Origin: JBDSKH01 sp035495435 | Lineage (GTDB): Bacteria; Actinomycetota; Actinomycetes; Actinomycetales; Microbacteriaceae | DNA: 64,000 nt | NCBI GenBank assembly: GCA_035495435.1 | Contig: DATJFV010000034.1 | Location: 1-64,000 of the forward strand | Reading direction: 5' to 3' | Shown: piece after piece, positions 44,933-53,747 of the stretch | How positions within the stretch are numbered: position 1 is the stretch's first letter | Layout: every line of letters starts with the position of its first letter | The notes under the pieces: generated by a model | Databases searched by the model: none | Seen by the model: the letters and a program-made list of their open reading frames with translations, nothing else | What the model was told of the DNA's origin: nothing | Position numbers and translations under genes: made by a program

Positions 44933-46237
44933 GTGCCGAACGTGCCCGAGCTGTCTCCCGAGCAGGCGGCGGTCTTCGCGGCGATCGAGAACTCGCGCGA
45001 TCACATCTTCGTGACCGGTCGGGCGGGCACCGGCAAGTCGACCCTGCTCGAGCACCTGTCGTGGCACACCTCCAAGCAGCTGGTGGTGTGCGCGCCGACC
45101 GGTGTGGCTGCCCTGAACGTCGGCGGCCAGACCATCCATTCGCTGTTCCGGCTGCCGATCGGGGTCATCGCCGACCACGAGATCGAGCAGAGCGCCGAGC
45201 TGCGCAAGCTGCTGAACACCATCGACACGGTCGTGATCGATGAGGTGTCGATGGTCAACGCCGACCTGTTGGATGCGATGGACCGTTCGCTGCGTCAGGC
45301 GCGGCAGAAGCCGCTCGAGGCGTTCGGCGGCGTGCAGGTGGTGATGTTCGGCGACCCGTATCAGCTGGCGCCGGTGCCGGGCGATCCGGAGGAGCGGGCC
45401 TATTTCGCCGACCGGTACGCCTCGATGTGGTTCTTCGACGCGCGGGTGTGGCAGGAGGCCGATCTCGTCATCTACGAGCTGGGCACCATTCACCGCCAGC
45501 ACGAGCTGGAGTTCAAGCAGCTGCTCACCGCGGTGCGGCACGGCGAGGTCACGCCCGAGATGGGCCGGCGCCTCAACGAGGTCGGTCAGCGCCGCCCGCC
45601 CGAGGAGGGCGCGATCACCCTCGCGACCACGAACAGCACGGTGAGCCGCATCAACGCGTCGGCGCTGGCGAAGCTTCCGGGCCGGGGGCTGACCGCCATG
45701 GCCGAGGTCAGCGGCGAGTTCGGCGGGCGGGCGTTTCCGGCGGATGAGCGGCTCGAGCTGAAGGTGGGGGCGCAGGTCATGTTCCTGCGCAACGACACGG
45801 GCGGCGACGGTCGGTGGGTGAACGGCACCATCGGCGAGGTGGTGAAGATCGCCGACACCGTGACCGTCGACATCGACGGCGAACGCCACGAGGTGCTGCC
45901 CGCGACCTGGGAGCGCTACCGGTACAGCTACAACCCGATCACCAAGACGCTCGACAAGGATGTGGTGGCCGAGTTCACCCAGTTCCCGCTGCGGCTGGCC
46001 TGGGCGGTGACGATCCACAAGTCGCAGGGCAAGAGCTACGACGCGGCGATCGTCGATCTCGGGCCTCGCTCGTTCGCCCCCGGCCAGACCTATGTGGCGC
46101 TGTCGCGCATCACGGCGCTCGAGGGGCTGTACCTCACACGGCCGCTGCGCCCGAGCGATGTGATCGTCGACGATGCCGTGCGCCGCTTCATGAGCCGCGC
46201 CACGGCGGTGCCCGGAATCGACGCGGCAGCCGTGTAG
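44933..46237 (+). CDS. PIF1-like DNA helicase (superfamily 1B)
   Basis: A 434-aa helicase: Walker A GRAGTGKS at 29-36, Walker B VVIDEVSMVNADLLD, QLAPVPG (motif III) and HKSQGKSYD with YVALSRIT near the C-terminus (motifs V/VI). It resembles the bacterial PIF1/RecD2-type proteins that resolve structured DNA, including G-quadruplexes, but lacks accessory domains. Leaderless: TAGAGT (44921-44926) lies 6 nt before the GTG. Confidence 0.88.
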   Translation: MPNVPELSPEQAAVFAAIENSRDHIFVTGRAGTGKSTLLEHLSWHTSKQLVVCAPTGVAALNVGGQTIHSLFRLPIGVIADHEIEQSAELRKLLNTIDTVVIDEVSMVNADLLDAMDRSLRQARQKPLEAFGGVQVVMFGDPYQLAPVPGDPEERAYFADRYASMWFFDARVWQEADLVIYELGTIHRQHELEFKQLLTAVRHGEVTPEMGRRLNEVGQRRPPEEGAITLATTNSTVSRINASALAKLPGRGLTAMAEVSGEFGGRAFPADERLELKVGAQVMFLRNDTGGDGRWVNGTIGEVVKIADTVTVDIDGERHEVLPATWERYRYSYNPITKTLDKDVVAEFTQFPLRLAWAVTIHKSQGKSYDAAIVDLGPRSFAPGQTYVALSRITALEGLYLTRPLRPSDVIVDDAVRRFMSRATAVPGIDAAAV

Positions 46238-46289
46238 CGGTATCTTTTGTGCTGACTTCCTCAGCTGTCGTCACACCCTGATCTGACGA

Positions 46290-46329
46290 CAGAGGGCCCT
46301 CGCCCGTCCCGGGCGGGGGCCCTTCTCTG
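46290..46329. terminator. Bidirectional terminator between the helicase and heme oxygenase genes
   Basis: AGAGGGCCC and GGGCCCTTCTCT flank an inner CGCCCG/CGGGCG stem. It sits between the convergent ends of two genes and serves both strands. Confidence 0.88.
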
Positions 46330-46332
46330 TGC

Positions 46333-46980
46333 CTAGGCGGCGGCCTTGGCTGCGGCGAGGTCGTCGAACAGCTCGGTGTTCAGCCGGTAGGCCGCGAGCA
46401 CTTCGGCGATCACCCGCTCGCGCTCGGCGTCGTCCCAGGCGACCGCATCGAGTTGCTCGCGGTAGGTCTCCTTGAACTCCTTGGGGCTGGCGATCTGGTC
46501 GAACAGGTAGAACCCGACACCGTTGGTTTCGAAGCCGTAGCGTCGCTGCATCATGCGACGGATCACCTGACCGCCGGAGAGGTCGCCGAGGTAGCGGGTG
46601 TAGTGGTGGGCGACGAACCCGCCCGCCCAGCGCTCCGCGGCGATGTCGCGGATGCGGCGCACATACCGCGCGGTCGTTGCAAGGGGTGCGATCGCATCCG
46701 CCCACCCGTCGCCCAGCAGGAACGCCAGGTCGGATTCGAGGGCGGGCAGCCGGGTGAGCTGGTCGCTCAGGAAGGGCGCCGCGACCGGGTCGTCGGCGAA
46801 CACGGCGGCCGCTGCTTCGAGTGCCTCGTAGACGAAGTAGTGCTGCGCGACGAGGGCGATGTAGTCCTCGCGGGTGCCCTTGCCCGTCATCAGATCGGAC
46901 ATGAACGTGGCGCCTTCGCTCTCGCCGTGGCCTGACCAGGTGCGCTCGCGGAGGGCCTGTGAGAACGGCAGGACGGTCAC
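46333..46980 (-). CDS. hmuO: Biliverdin-producing heme oxygenase
   Basis: A 215-aa heme oxygenase that opens heme to biliverdin, CO and iron, releasing iron. The proximal histidine is His18 in SGHGESEGATFM, and GDLSGGQVIRR is the conserved distal helix. It resembles corynebacterial HmuO. GTG start with GAGGAG 5 nt upstream. A DtxR-type box lies 16 nt before the start, so it should be iron-repressed. Confidence 0.94.
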   Translation of the reverse strand: MTVLPFSQALRERTWSGHGESEGATFMSDLMTGKGTREDYIALVAQHYFVYEALEAAAAVFADDPVAAPFLSDQLTRLPALESDLAFLLGDGWADAIAPLATTARYVRRIRDIAAERWAGGFVAHHYTRYLGDLSGGQVIRRMMQRRYGFETNGVGFYLFDQIASPKEFKETYREQLDAVAWDDAERERVIAEVLAAYRLNTELFDDLAAAKAAA

Positions 46981-46995
46981 GGGAGCTCCTCGGGG

Positions 46996-47014
46996 TTAGG
47001 TAACCCTAACTCTA
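46996..47014 (-). promoter_or_regulatory. DtxR/IdeR-type iron box upstream of hmuO
   Basis: TTAGGTAACCCTAACTCTA matches the 19-bp DtxR/IdeR consensus at about 13 positions, including both TTAGG and CTAAC half-site cores. It overlaps the stop codon of the gene upstream and lies 16 nt before the hmuO start. Confidence 0.75.
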
Positions 47015-47491
47015 GTGGCCGTGTGGCGCGAGCGGGAGGGGCGAGGTGCCGCCGAGTGACGCCGCCTCGGTCGCGGCGAGCGCGGGCGCTGCCAGGGCGA
47101 TGACGACGACGGCTCCGGCGGCGACGCCGACGAGGTACCGCCGGGCGGTGAGCGGGGGCCGGTCGGGCCGCCGCAGCAGCAGGCTCAGGGTCACCGAGAT
47201 CGCGACGTCGAGGAGGCTCGCGACGAGCATGGGCAGGATGCGCACGCCGAGTCCCGGCGCGAGTCCGGTGAGCAGCGTGATGATCCACACCGCCAACGGC
47301 ACCAGCACCGCGATGCGCATCACGCGCGGAAGCGGTGCGCGGGGCCCGGCGACCGCGAGCACGCCCCACCCGAACTCGAGCGCACCCACCGCGGCGAGCG
47401 GCACCGCGGCGGCCACGGGCGAGCCGATCACGAGCGCCAGGTGGATGAGTCCGGCGCCGAGCGCCGCGAACCCGGCCCAGGCGCGGATCAC
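47012..47491 (-). CDS. Membrane protein with about four helices
   Basis: A 159-aa protein with hydrophobic segments at about 8-28, 30-48, 60-78 and 85-105, plus a C-terminal segment (about 120-145) and a polar tail ending APHGH. Not assignable from sequence alone. It overlaps the DUF4383 gene by 4 nt (GTGA), and the DtxR box of hmuO covers its stop codon, so it lies in the iron-linked group. Confidence 0.6.
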   Translation of the reverse strand: MIRAWAGFAALGAGLIHLALVIGSPVAAAVPLAAVGALEFGWGVLAVAGPRAPLPRVMRIAVLVPLAVWIITLLTGLAPGLGVRILPMLVASLLDVAISVTLSLLLRRPDRPPLTARRYLVGVAAGAVVVIALAAPALAATEAASLGGTSPLPLAPHGH

Positions 47492-47913
47492 GGCGCCGAT
47501 GGACGACTCCCGCGTTCGGCGCCGAGGCCGACGGCGAGCAGCAGCACCGAGGTGCCCAGGTGCAGCACGTTGCCGGCACCGTTGATGGCCAGCACGTTCG
47601 CCTCGGTTCCGCTGATGAAGAGCCCCGTCAGCCCCAGCCCGAGGAAGATCGCCCCGACCGCGCCGTTCACGAACTGCGCGACACGCAGTCCGGCGATCCC
47701 GGCCCCGATCAGTGCCACGCCCAGAACGGCGTGCACGACCGCCAGGAGCAGATTCACCTGCATCACCCCGAGCAGCAGGGCGCCGTCACGGTCGACGAGC
47801 GACTGGCCGGCCGGGGCGGTCACCGCCGTCTCCGCTGCGGCGAGCACCAGGTACGCGACCCCGGTCGCGACGGCGGTGATCCGGTTGCCCGACACCCGTG
47901 GCGCCTCAGGCAT
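47488..47913 (-). CDS. DUF4383-type membrane protein
   Basis: A 141-aa protein with four hydrophobic segments (about 12-32, 40-70, 75-95 and 102-130) and the pattern NLLLAVVHAVLGVALI typical of DUF4383. Function unknown. Start ATG 47913 overlaps the DUF2470 gene by 8 nt; an extended start would read only proline-rich sequence. Confidence 0.65.
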   Translation of the reverse strand: MPEAPRVSGNRITAVATGVAYLVLAAAETAVTAPAGQSLVDRDGALLLGVMQVNLLLAVVHAVLGVALIGAGIAGLRVAQFVNGAVGAIFLGLGLTGLFISGTEANVLAINGAGNVLHLGTSVLLLAVGLGAERGSRPSAP

Positions 47914-48205
47914 GCGGCCGCGGCTCGACGCCGAGCTGCTCGCAGGCGGCGTCGTAGAGCACGACGATCTCGCGCCGGATTTCGGGCCGCTCATGGATCT
48001 CACCGGACGACCACGGCACGTGCAGTTCGAGCTCCTCGCCGCCGGAGCTGTAGCGCCAGGTGCCGCCGCGGTGGTCGAGGTCGCTCATCACCGCACTGTC
48101 GACGTCGCGTCCCGCGAACGCCCGCACGATGAGCACGTTGTCGCCGGGATGGTCGCCGTTCATGTGTTCCAGAACGGCGTCCACCACGTCGGGGCTGAAA
48201 GACAT
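47906..48205 (-). CDS. DUF2470 domain protein (heme-utilisation HugZ-like)
   Basis: A 99-aa protein with the core EHMNGDHPGDNVLIVRAF, the DUF2470 domain also present at the C-terminus of HugZ-type heme oxygenases. TACCCT (48212-48217) lies exactly 6 nt before the ATG, giving a leaderless operon start for the iron-linked group DUF2470-DUF4383-membrane protein-hmuO. The link to heme is suggestive but indirect. Confidence 0.8.
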   Translation of the reverse strand: MSFSPDVVDAVLEHMNGDHPGDNVLIVRAFAGRDVDSAVMSDLDHRGGTWRYSSGGEELELHVPWSSGEIHERPEIRREIVVLYDAACEQLGVEPRPHA

Positions 48206-48227
48206 GGCGCCAGGGTACCGGCTGAGT

Positions 48228-48301
48228 TGGAGCGGATGACGGGAATCGAACCCGCGCTATCAGCTTGGGAAGCTGAAGTTCTGCCATTGAACTACATCCG
48301 C
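48228..48301 (-). tRNA. tRNA-Gly(CCC)
   Basis: The minus strand folds as a standard cloverleaf: acceptor GCGGATG/CATCCGC, D stem GTTC/GAAC, anticodon stem TCAGC/GCTGA with loop TTCCCAA, T arm with GTTCGATT. Anticodon CCC is at 48267-48269. The 3' CCA is encoded (48228-48230). Confidence 0.95.
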
Positions 48302-48370
48302 GTGCGCCCGCAGGCGACATCCGACAGTCTAACCGGTGCCCGCCATCCGGGGCCCCAGTAGTCTGGCCCC

Positions 48371-48976
48371 ATGCTGCTGAGCGACCGCGACATCCGCTCC
48401 GAGCTCGACGCGGGGCGGATCGGGCTCACCCCGCTCGAGCTCGAGATGATCCAGCCGTCGAGCATCGACGTGCGCCTCGACCGCTTCTTCCGGCTGTTCG
48501 ACAACCACAAGTACCCGTTCATCGACCCGGCCGAGGATCAGCCCGAGTTGACCCGGCTGATCGAGACGAAGAAGGACGAGCCGTTTATCCTGCACCCCGG
48601 CGAGTTCGTGCTGGGGTCGACGTTCGAGCTGGTGACGCTGCCCGACGACATCGCGGCGCGACTCGAGGGCAAGAGCTCGCTCGGCCGGCTGGGGCTGCTC
48701 ACACACTCGACCGCCGGCTTCGTCGACCCGGGTTTCTCGGGCCACGTGACGCTTGAGCTGTCGAACGTCGCGACCCTGCCGATCAAGCTGTGGCCCGGCA
48801 TGAAGATCGGGCAGCTGTGCTTCATCCGCACCAGCTCGCCGGTCGACAACCCCTACGGTTCGGGCCCCTACGGCAACCGCTACCAGGGTCAGCGCGGCCC
48901 GACGGCCAGTCGCTCGCACGTCGGCTTCCACCGCACCGACGTCACCGTCACCGACGCGGGCGCGCCCGGCGCCTAG
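48371..48976 (+). CDS. dcd: dCTP deaminase
   Basis: A 201-aa enzyme that deaminates dCTP to dUTP (mono- or bifunctional). The signature GKSSLGRLGLLTHSTAGFVD with catalytic Glu nearby is intact. Leaderless: TAGTCT (48359-48364) is 6 nt before the ATG. It ends in a duplicated 13-mer shared with the stop of idi. Confidence 0.96.
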   Translation: MLLSDRDIRSELDAGRIGLTPLELEMIQPSSIDVRLDRFFRLFDNHKYPFIDPAEDQPELTRLIETKKDEPFILHPGEFVLGSTFELVTLPDDIAARLEGKSSLGRLGLLTHSTAGFVDPGFSGHVTLELSNVATLPIKLWPGMKIGQLCFIRTSSPVDNPYGSGPYGNRYQGQRGPTASRSHVGFHRTDVTVTDAGAPGA

Positions 48977-48988
48977 CGCGCTCGGCGC

Positions 48989-49522
48989 CTAGCGCCCGAA
49001 GTCGTCCCACTCGGCCAGCTGCAGCACCAGCCACGGGCTGAACGCGTACGGCGCCGCCTCGACCGCGGCGCGCAGCCGCTCAGGCTCCACCCACTGCCAC
49101 TCGGCCACCTCGTCGTCGGCCGGCTGCGGGTCGGCGTCGACCGTGGCGCGGTACACGGGGCAGATCTCGTTCTCGACGATTCCGGATGCGTCGGTCGCCC
49201 GATACCGGAACTGCGGCAGGACGAGGGCGAGGCCCACCACCTCGAGCCCCAGCTCGCGGGCGGCGCGACGCCGCACGGCATCCGCAGCATCCTCACCCGG
49301 CCCCGGATGTCCGCAGAAGCTGTTCGTCCACACCCCCGGGAAGGTGCGCTTGCCGAGCGCCCGGCGGGTGACCAGAACCCGGCCGTCTTCGTGGAACACG
49401 TGGCACGAGAACGCCAGGTGCAGCGGGGTGTCGCCGTCGTGGATGACCGACTTGTCCGCCGAGCCGATCGGCGTGCCGGCGTCGTCGACGAGGACGACGA
49501 GTTCGGCGGGTGAGTCTGACAT
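48989..49522 (-). CDS. idi: Isopentenyl-diphosphate delta-isomerase, type I
   Basis: A 177-aa Nudix-fold enzyme that interconverts IPP and DMAPP, feeding the neighbouring carotenoid operon. The catalytic Cys70 is in NSFCGHPGPGE and Glu119 in ENEICPVY. It diverges from crtE with only 21 nt between the start codons, so the promoters overlap. Confidence 0.95.
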   Translation of the reverse strand: MSDSPAELVVLVDDAGTPIGSADKSVIHDGDTPLHLAFSCHVFHEDGRVLVTRRALGKRTFPGVWTNSFCGHPGPGEDAADAVRRRAARELGLEVVGLALVLPQFRYRATDASGIVENEICPVYRATVDADPQPADDEVAEWQWVEPERLRAAVEAAPYAFSPWLVLQLAEWDDFGR

Positions 49523-49543
49523 GTCGACCGATAGTCTGCCTAG

Positions 49544-50614
49544 GTGGATGCTTCCGGCCGCACCGACGTCGCTCAGGAGCGACAGACGCAGGTCGACGCC
49601 GTGCTGGGGCGCTTCTTCAGCCTAGCCAAGAAGCGTGCCGCAGCCATCGGCCCGGGCTACGAGCGGCTCTGGAACGAGCTCGAGGCGAACACGGTCGGCG
49701 GCAAGCGGTTCCGCCCGCGGATGGTGTTCGCCGCGTATGAGGCGCTCGGGGGTCGCGACGCCGAGGCGGCCGCCTGCATCGGCGCCGCATTCGAGCTGCT
49801 GCACACCGCGCTGATCGTGCACGACGACGTCATCGACCGCGACTTCGTGCGCCGGGGTGGGCCGAACCTGGCCGGCAGCTACCGCGACCGGGCGCTCGCC
49901 GAGGGAGGCACCGCGGCGACCGCGGAGCACCGCGGCATCACCGCCGCCGTCATCGCCGGAGACCTGGCGCTGTTCAACGCGTACCGGCTCATCGATCGCA
50001 GCGGCGTGGGCGACGAGGTGCGCCGACGTCTGGTTGAGGTGATGGACGAGGCCCTCTTCGCCAGTGCGGCCGGCGAGCTGATCGACGTCGACTTCTCGTT
50101 CGCGCCCGAGGTGCCGCTGGTCGACGACATTCTGACCATGGAGCGCCTGAAGACCGCGGTGTACTCGTTCGAGTGCCCCCTGCAGGCGGGCGCGATTCTG
50201 GCCGGTGCGAGCGAGCAGACGGTCACCACCCTCGGCGATTTCGGCCGCGAGATGGGCATCGCGTACCAGATCGTCGACGACTTGCTGGGCGTCTTCGGCA
50301 CCGAGGCCGAGACCGGCAAGACCACCATCGGCGACCTGCGCGAGGGCAAGCGCACCGTGCTGATCGCCTACGCGCACTCGGCCCCCGGCTGGGATGAGGT
50401 GGCCGGCCTGTTCGGCGACCCCGAACTCACCGACGAGGGCGCGGCGCAGCTGCGCGAGCATCTGGTGCGCTGCGGGGCGAAGTCCTTCGCCGAGGGCCTG
50501 GCCCGTTACTACGCCAACCGCGCCCTCGCCCGGCTGGTCGAGCCGCACATTCCGGCGGCCCTGCGCGCCGAACTGCATCCGGTCGCGGATGCCGTGTTGG
50601 GGCGGGTGCGATGA
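49544..50614 (+). CDS. crtE: Geranylgeranyl diphosphate synthase (polyprenyl synthetase)
   Basis: A 356-aa trans-prenyltransferase. First Asp-rich motif DDVID at 94-98, with RGG and second Asp-rich region DDLLG near 245. It makes the C20 precursor for phytoene; the cluster argues for GGPP. Leaderless: TAGTCT (49532-49537) lies 6 nt before the GTG. Head of the carotenoid operon; overlaps crtB by 4 nt. Confidence 0.92.
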   Translation: MDASGRTDVAQERQTQVDAVLGRFFSLAKKRAAAIGPGYERLWNELEANTVGGKRFRPRMVFAAYEALGGRDAEAAACIGAAFELLHTALIVHDDVIDRDFVRRGGPNLAGSYRDRALAEGGTAATAEHRGITAAVIAGDLALFNAYRLIDRSGVGDEVRRRLVEVMDEALFASAAGELIDVDFSFAPEVPLVDDILTMERLKTAVYSFECPLQAGAILAGASEQTVTTLGDFGREMGIAYQIVDDLLGVFGTEAETGKTTIGDLREGKRTVLIAYAHSAPGWDEVAGLFGDPELTDEGAAQLREHLVRCGAKSFAEGLARYYANRALARLVEPHIPAALRAELHPVADAVLGRVR

Positions 50615-51492
50615 GCAAGGTCAGTGCCGGGCCCACCGCCCGGTTGTCGCTGTACACCCAGGTCGCCGAGCAGGCGGCGAGCCTGGTGATCCGCCGCTAC
50701 TCCACGTCGTTCGGGATGGCGTCCCGGTTGCTCGGCCGCGACGTGCGCCAGGACGTCGAGAACGTCTACGCGCTGGTGCGGGTCGCCGACGAGATCGTGG
50801 ATGGCGGGGCCGACGAGGCGGGCCTGGAGCGCCAGATCGCGGCGCGGCTGCTGAACGAGCTCGAGCGCGATGTCGAACGCAGCATCGACGAGGGCTACAG
50901 CGCCAACCTGATCGTGCACGCCTTCGCGCACTCGGCCCGGAAGGCCGGCTTCGGCACCGAGCTGACCGAGCCGTTCTTCGCCAGCATGCGCATGGACCTG
51001 TCGCAGACGGTGCACGACGACGACAGCTTCCGTCGCTACGTGTACGGGTCGGCGGAGGTCGTCGGGCTGATGTGCCTGCGCATCTTCACCACCGGGCACG
51101 AGTACACCGACGAGCAGCTGGCCACGCTCGAGCACGGCGCACGGGCGCTCGGGGCCGCGTTCCAGAAGGTGAACTTCCTGCGGGACCTGCAGGCCGACAC
51201 CGACACCCTCGGCCGCAGCTACTTCCCCGACATCGACGTGGCGCAGCTGACCGACGAGCAGAAGCTGGTGCTGGTCGACGACATCGACGCCGATCTGGCT
51301 GCGGCGGCCGCGACGCTGCCGCTGCTCCCGGCGAGCGCGCGACGGGCCGTCGCCCTGGCCCACGGACTCTTCGCGGAACTCAGCCGCCGCATCCGCACCA
51401 CCCCGGCCGCCACCCTGATCACCACCCGGGTGCGCGTACCGGACCCGGTCAAACTGCGAATCGCGGCATCCGCCGCCATGGGAAGGACATGA
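50611..51492 (+). CDS. crtB: Phytoene synthase
   Basis: A 293-aa squalene/phytoene synthase that condenses two GGPP into phytoene. Asp-rich motifs DEIVD at 60-64 and RDLQAD near 191-196. Start ATG overlaps the crtE stop (ATGA), and its stop overlaps crtI. Confidence 0.94.
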   Translation: MSKVSAGPTARLSLYTQVAEQAASLVIRRYSTSFGMASRLLGRDVRQDVENVYALVRVADEIVDGGADEAGLERQIAARLLNELERDVERSIDEGYSANLIVHAFAHSARKAGFGTELTEPFFASMRMDLSQTVHDDDSFRRYVYGSAEVVGLMCLRIFTTGHEYTDEQLATLEHGARALGAAFQKVNFLRDLQADTDTLGRSYFPDIDVAQLTDEQKLVLVDDIDADLAAAAATLPLLPASARRAVALAHGLFAELSRRIRTTPAATLITTRVRVPDPVKLRIAASAAMGRT

Positions 51493-53078
51493 TGCCGCGC
51501 ACCATCGTCATCGGCGGGGGGATCTCGGGGCTGGCCACGGCGGCGCTGCTGGCCCGTGAGGGGCATACCGTCACCCTGCTCGAGCAGCGCGACGAGGTCG
51601 GCGGACGTGCCGGCAGCTGGGAGCGCGACGGGTTCCGGTTCGACACCGGACCCTCGTGGTACCTGATGCCCGAGGTGTTCGACCACTTCTACCGGGTGCT
51701 CGGCACCACCGCCGAGCAGCAGCTCGACCTGGTGCAGCTCGACCCCGGGTACCGGGTGTACGGCGAGGGTCACGACGACCCGCTCGACATCAGCGCCAGC
51801 GTCGACGAGAACCTCGACCTGTTCGAGCGCATTGAGCCGGGGTCGGCACTGCGGCTGGCGAAGTACCTCGACCGCTCGCGCGAGATCTACGAGCTGGCCA
51901 AGCAGCGCTTCCTCTACTCCACCTTCGACAAGCTCTGGCCGGTGTTCCGCGGCGAGGTCGCCGCGAAGGGCGCCCGCCTGCTGCGCCTGCTGCTCGAGCC
52001 GCTCGACCGGCTCACCCGCCGCACCGTGCGCGACACCCGGCTGCGGCAGGTTCTCGGGTACCCGGCCGTGTTCCTCGGGTCGGCGCCGAAACTGGCGCCC
52101 AGCATGTACTCGCTGATGAGCCACCTCGACCTGGTCGACGGGGTGCTCTATCCACTCGGCGGGTTCACCCGGGTGATCGCGACCATCGCCGATCTGGCGC
52201 GCGGCGAGGGCGCCGAGCTGCGCACCGGGGTCACGGTGACCCGGATCATCGTGAACGACGCCGGCGAGGCCACCGGGGTCGAGATCACGCAGCGCACCGC
52301 GAAGGGCAAGGACAAGACCAGCACGCTCGAGGCCGACATCGTGGTCTCCACGGCCGACCTGCACCACACCGAGACGGTGCTGATCGACCGCCCCGAGCTG
52401 CGCAGCTACCCCGAGGAGTACTGGCAGGGCCGCACCGCGGGCCCGGGCGCGCTGCTGATCATGCTGGGCGTCAGCGGTGAGCTGCCCCAGCTGGAGCACC
52501 ACACCCTGTTCTTCGCGAAGGACTGGGACGCCGGGTTCCGCGCCATCTTCGGCGAGCACCCGAAGGTGCCCGAGACGCCCTCGATCTACGTCTGCAAGCC
52601 GAGCGGTGTCGACCCGAGCGTGGCGCCGGAGGGCACCGAGAACCTGTTCGTGCTGGTGCCGCTGCCGGCCGACCCCTCCCTCGGGAAGGGCGGCATCGAC
52701 GGCGCGGGCGACGCCGCGGTCGAAGCGCTCGCCGACCGGGTGATCGCCCAGATCGGCGACTGGGCCGGCATCCCCGACCTCGCCGCCCGCATCGTGTTGC
52801 GCCGCACCGTCGCCCCCGGCGACTTCGCCGCCGACCTCAACGCCTGGAAGGGCAGCGCCCTCGGGCCGGCGCACACCCTGCGACAGAGCGCGTTCTTCCG
52901 GGCCGGTGACATCAGCCGCAAGGTCAAGAACCTGTACTACGCCGGCTCGTCCACGATCCCCGGCATCGGCCTGCCGATGTGCCTGATCAGCGCCGAGCTG
53001 GTGCTGAAGCGCGTGCGCGGTGACACCTCGGCCTCGCCGGTGGCCGAGTCGCTGCGGGTCACCCGGACCTCGGCGTGA
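51489..53078 (+). CDS. crtI: Phytoene desaturase
   Basis: A 529-aa flavin-dependent desaturase that converts phytoene to lycopene. The FAD motif VIGGGISGLATAALL begins at residue 6, and GIGLPMCLISAELVLKR is near the C-terminus. The start is ATG 51489, overlapping crtB; ATG 51492 would shorten it by one residue. Ample motif conservation; the product lycopene is then cyclised/elongated by the following genes. Confidence 0.94.
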   Translation: MMPRTIVIGGGISGLATAALLAREGHTVTLLEQRDEVGGRAGSWERDGFRFDTGPSWYLMPEVFDHFYRVLGTTAEQQLDLVQLDPGYRVYGEGHDDPLDISASVDENLDLFERIEPGSALRLAKYLDRSREIYELAKQRFLYSTFDKLWPVFRGEVAAKGARLLRLLLEPLDRLTRRTVRDTRLRQVLGYPAVFLGSAPKLAPSMYSLMSHLDLVDGVLYPLGGFTRVIATIADLARGEGAELRTGVTVTRIIVNDAGEATGVEITQRTAKGKDKTSTLEADIVVSTADLHHTETVLIDRPELRSYPEEYWQGRTAGPGALLIMLGVSGELPQLEHHTLFFAKDWDAGFRAIFGEHPKVPETPSIYVCKPSGVDPSVAPEGTENLFVLVPLPADPSLGKGGIDGAGDAAVEALADRVIAQIGDWAGIPDLAARIVLRRTVAPGDFAADLNAWKGSALGPAHTLRQSAFFRAGDISRKVKNLYYAGSSTIPGIGLPMCLISAELVLKRVRGDTSASPVAESLRVTRTSA

Positions 53079-53085
53079 TGGTGCC

Positions 53086-53406
53086 GTGAACGCGCTCTAC
53101 CTGATCGGATTGCTCGTCGCCCTGACGGGCATGGTGGTGCTGGATGTGCGGTTCCACCTGTTCTTCCGGGTCGCGCCGGTGCGGGCGGCGATCGTCATGG
53201 TGGTGGGGATCGCGTTCTTCCTGGTGTGGGACCTGGTCGGCATCGGGCTGGGCGTGTTCTTCCGCGGCAACCCGGAGCTGCTGCTGGGGGTGCAGCTGGC
53301 ACCCGAGCTTCCGCTCGAGGAGGTCTTCTTCCTGGCGCTGCTGTGCTACACCACCATGAACCTGTTCGCCGTGCTGACCCGGGCCGTGACCCGGTGGGGG
53401 CGTTGA
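53086..53406 (+). CDS. crtYe: Lycopene cyclase domain subunit (CrtYe-like)
   Basis: A 106-aa membrane protein with three helices and the motif PLEEVFF, one half of the heterodimeric C50 carotenoid cyclase. It pairs with the next gene, as in Corynebacterium. GTG start at 53086; nearby alternatives are out of frame or lack family alignment. Confidence 0.85.
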   Translation: MNALYLIGLLVALTGMVVLDVRFHLFFRVAPVRAAIVMVVGIAFFLVWDLVGIGLGVFFRGNPELLLGVQLAPELPLEEVFFLALLCYTTMNLFAVLTRAVTRWGR

Positions 53407-53408
53407 AC

Positions 53409-53747
53409 ATGGGCACTCTGACGTATGCGGCGCTCAACGCACCGTTCCTGGCGGCCGCTCTGCTGGTGGCGCTCGCCGCCGTGCTGGTGCGGCGCGCTCC
53501 GCTCTGGCGCGTCGTCGGTCTGACGGCGCTCGGCGTGCTGCTGCTCACCGCGGTGTTCGACAACGTGCTGGTCGGCACCGGCATCGTCGGGTACGACGCC
53601 TCGCAGTTGACCGGGGCGTACATCGGGGTGGCGCCGGTCGAGGACTTCGCGTACGCGATCGCGGCGGTGCTGCTGCTGCCGGCGCTCTGGCGCCTGCTCA
53701 CCCCGAGCGCGCCCCAGCACGCCCCGACCCCGGACGCTCCGCAATGA
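53409..53747 (+). CDS. crtYf: Lycopene cyclase domain subunit (CrtYf-like)
   Basis: A 112-aa membrane protein with three helices and the motif PVEDFAYA, the second half of the C50 cyclase. The ATG follows GGTGGGGG by 8 nt; TTG at 53403 is an alternative that overlaps the previous stop. The tail (APTPDAPQ) is disordered. Confidence 0.85.
   Translation: MGTLTYAALNAPFLAAALLVALAAVLVRRAPLWRVVGLTALGVLLLTAVFDNVLVGTGIVGYDASQLTGAYIGVAPVEDFAYAIAAVLLLPALWRLLTPSAPQHAPTPDAPQ

Noticed and set aside
42824..46018. A 1064-codon minus-strand frame opposite the CopD-CtaG and helicase genes
   Set aside because: Arg/His/Gln-rich composition typical of shadow frames; the + strand proteins are clearly real.
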